In this document: in pieces, positions 4,946 to 5,036 of the stretch | Numbering within the stretch: the first letter of the stretch is position 1 | How the letters are laid out: the number at the start of each line of letters is the position of its first letter | Made by a program: the position numbers and the translations under genes | Notes under the pieces: model-generated | Told to the model about the DNA's origin: nothing | Databases searched by the model: none | The model's input: the letters and a program-made list of their open reading frames with translations, nothing else | NCBI GenBank assembly: GCA_023454395.1 | Contig: JAEYFY010000442.1 | Coordinates: forward strand, 1 to 5,036 | DNA: 5,036 nucleotides | Source of the DNA: Pseudomonadota bacterium | GTDB lineage: Bacteria > Pseudomonadota > Gammaproteobacteria > Enterobacterales > Enterobacteriaceae | Direction of reading: 5' to 3'

Positions 4946-5036
4946 ATGGCCAGAAACAAGACCACTGACAAGCTGATGTCTGATATTAAAGACCGACAAA
5001 TGGAGGGATTAAAGCTACCTCCCCATTCGCTGGAAG
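4946..5036 (+). CDS. dnaB: Replicative DNA helicase DnaB, N-terminal fragment
   Basis: The first 30 codons of the hexameric 5'-3' helicase that unwinds DNA at the replication fork; the gene runs off the window edge, so the helicase core is not seen. The protein starts MARNKTTDKLMSDIKD and reaches GLKLPPHSLE, which matches the conserved GLKVPPHSIE start of enterobacterial DnaB as I remember it. Residues before this are a variable tail, as usual. The start at ATG 4946 has only a modest AGGA (4939-4942) three bases upstream. The ATG at 4935 is in another frame. Its position divergent from qor supports the call. Confidence 0.92.
   Translation, partial: MARNKTTDKLMSDIKDRQMEGLKLPPHSLE

Noticed and set aside
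1..5036. CRISPR array or insertion sequence
   Set aside because: No regularly spaced repeats of 20-40 bases and no transposase frame were seen on either strand.

Overview
The window is AT-rich bacterial chromosomal DNA. It carries the tail of a housekeeping block, dusA – small ORF – qor – dnaB, which matches the enterobacterial dusA–pspG–qor–dnaB neighbourhood. The DusA, Qor and DnaB sequences are close to the E. coli proteins as I remember them, while base composition is much more AT-rich. This suggests a low-GC member of the Enterobacterales, most likely Morganellaceae (Proteus, Providencia or relatives). That assignment is inferred from recall, not from a search.

Layout. (i) 1-546 has no convincing protein gene. 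Its first ~150 bases are clearly richer in G+C (about 49% by my count) than the AT-rich stretch that follows, and they contain nested inverted repeats that could fold as a branched RNA. A hairpin flanked by a near-perfect direct repeat comes next, then AT-rich DNA with terminator-like hairpins. (ii) 547-1833 (-) is a 428-aa subtilisin-family (S8) peptidase with no recognisable signal peptide and Glu at the position usually held by the catalytic Asp. (iii) 1834-2219 is intergenic. It holds the putative peptidase promoter, a short frameshifted relic of a CbrC-family gene on the minus strand, and an extended -10 promoter with a 5' hairpin leading to dusA. (iv) 2220-3254 (+) is dusA. (v) 3300-3614 (-) is an unrecognised 104-aa, probably helical protein, convergent with dusA and sharing a terminator with it. 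(vi) 3806-4789 (-) is qor, with a terminator hairpin behind it. (vii) 4946-5036 (+) is the first 30 codons of dnaB, divergent from qor.

How the parts relate. dusA, qor and dnaB are conserved housekeeping genes that probably do not work together and only keep their neighbourhood. The variable parts are the region left of dusA (structured element, peptidase, CbrC relic) and the dusA-qor gap, where the E. coli pspG position is held by an unrelated small ORF. These look like accessory insertions beside a conserved block. I see no integrase, transposase, CRISPR array, rRNA or intact tRNA. Three start codons need correcting from the longest open frame: the peptidase (ATG at 1833, not TTG at 1839), the small ORF (ATG at 3614, not GTG at 3620) and qor (ATG at 4789, not 4882).
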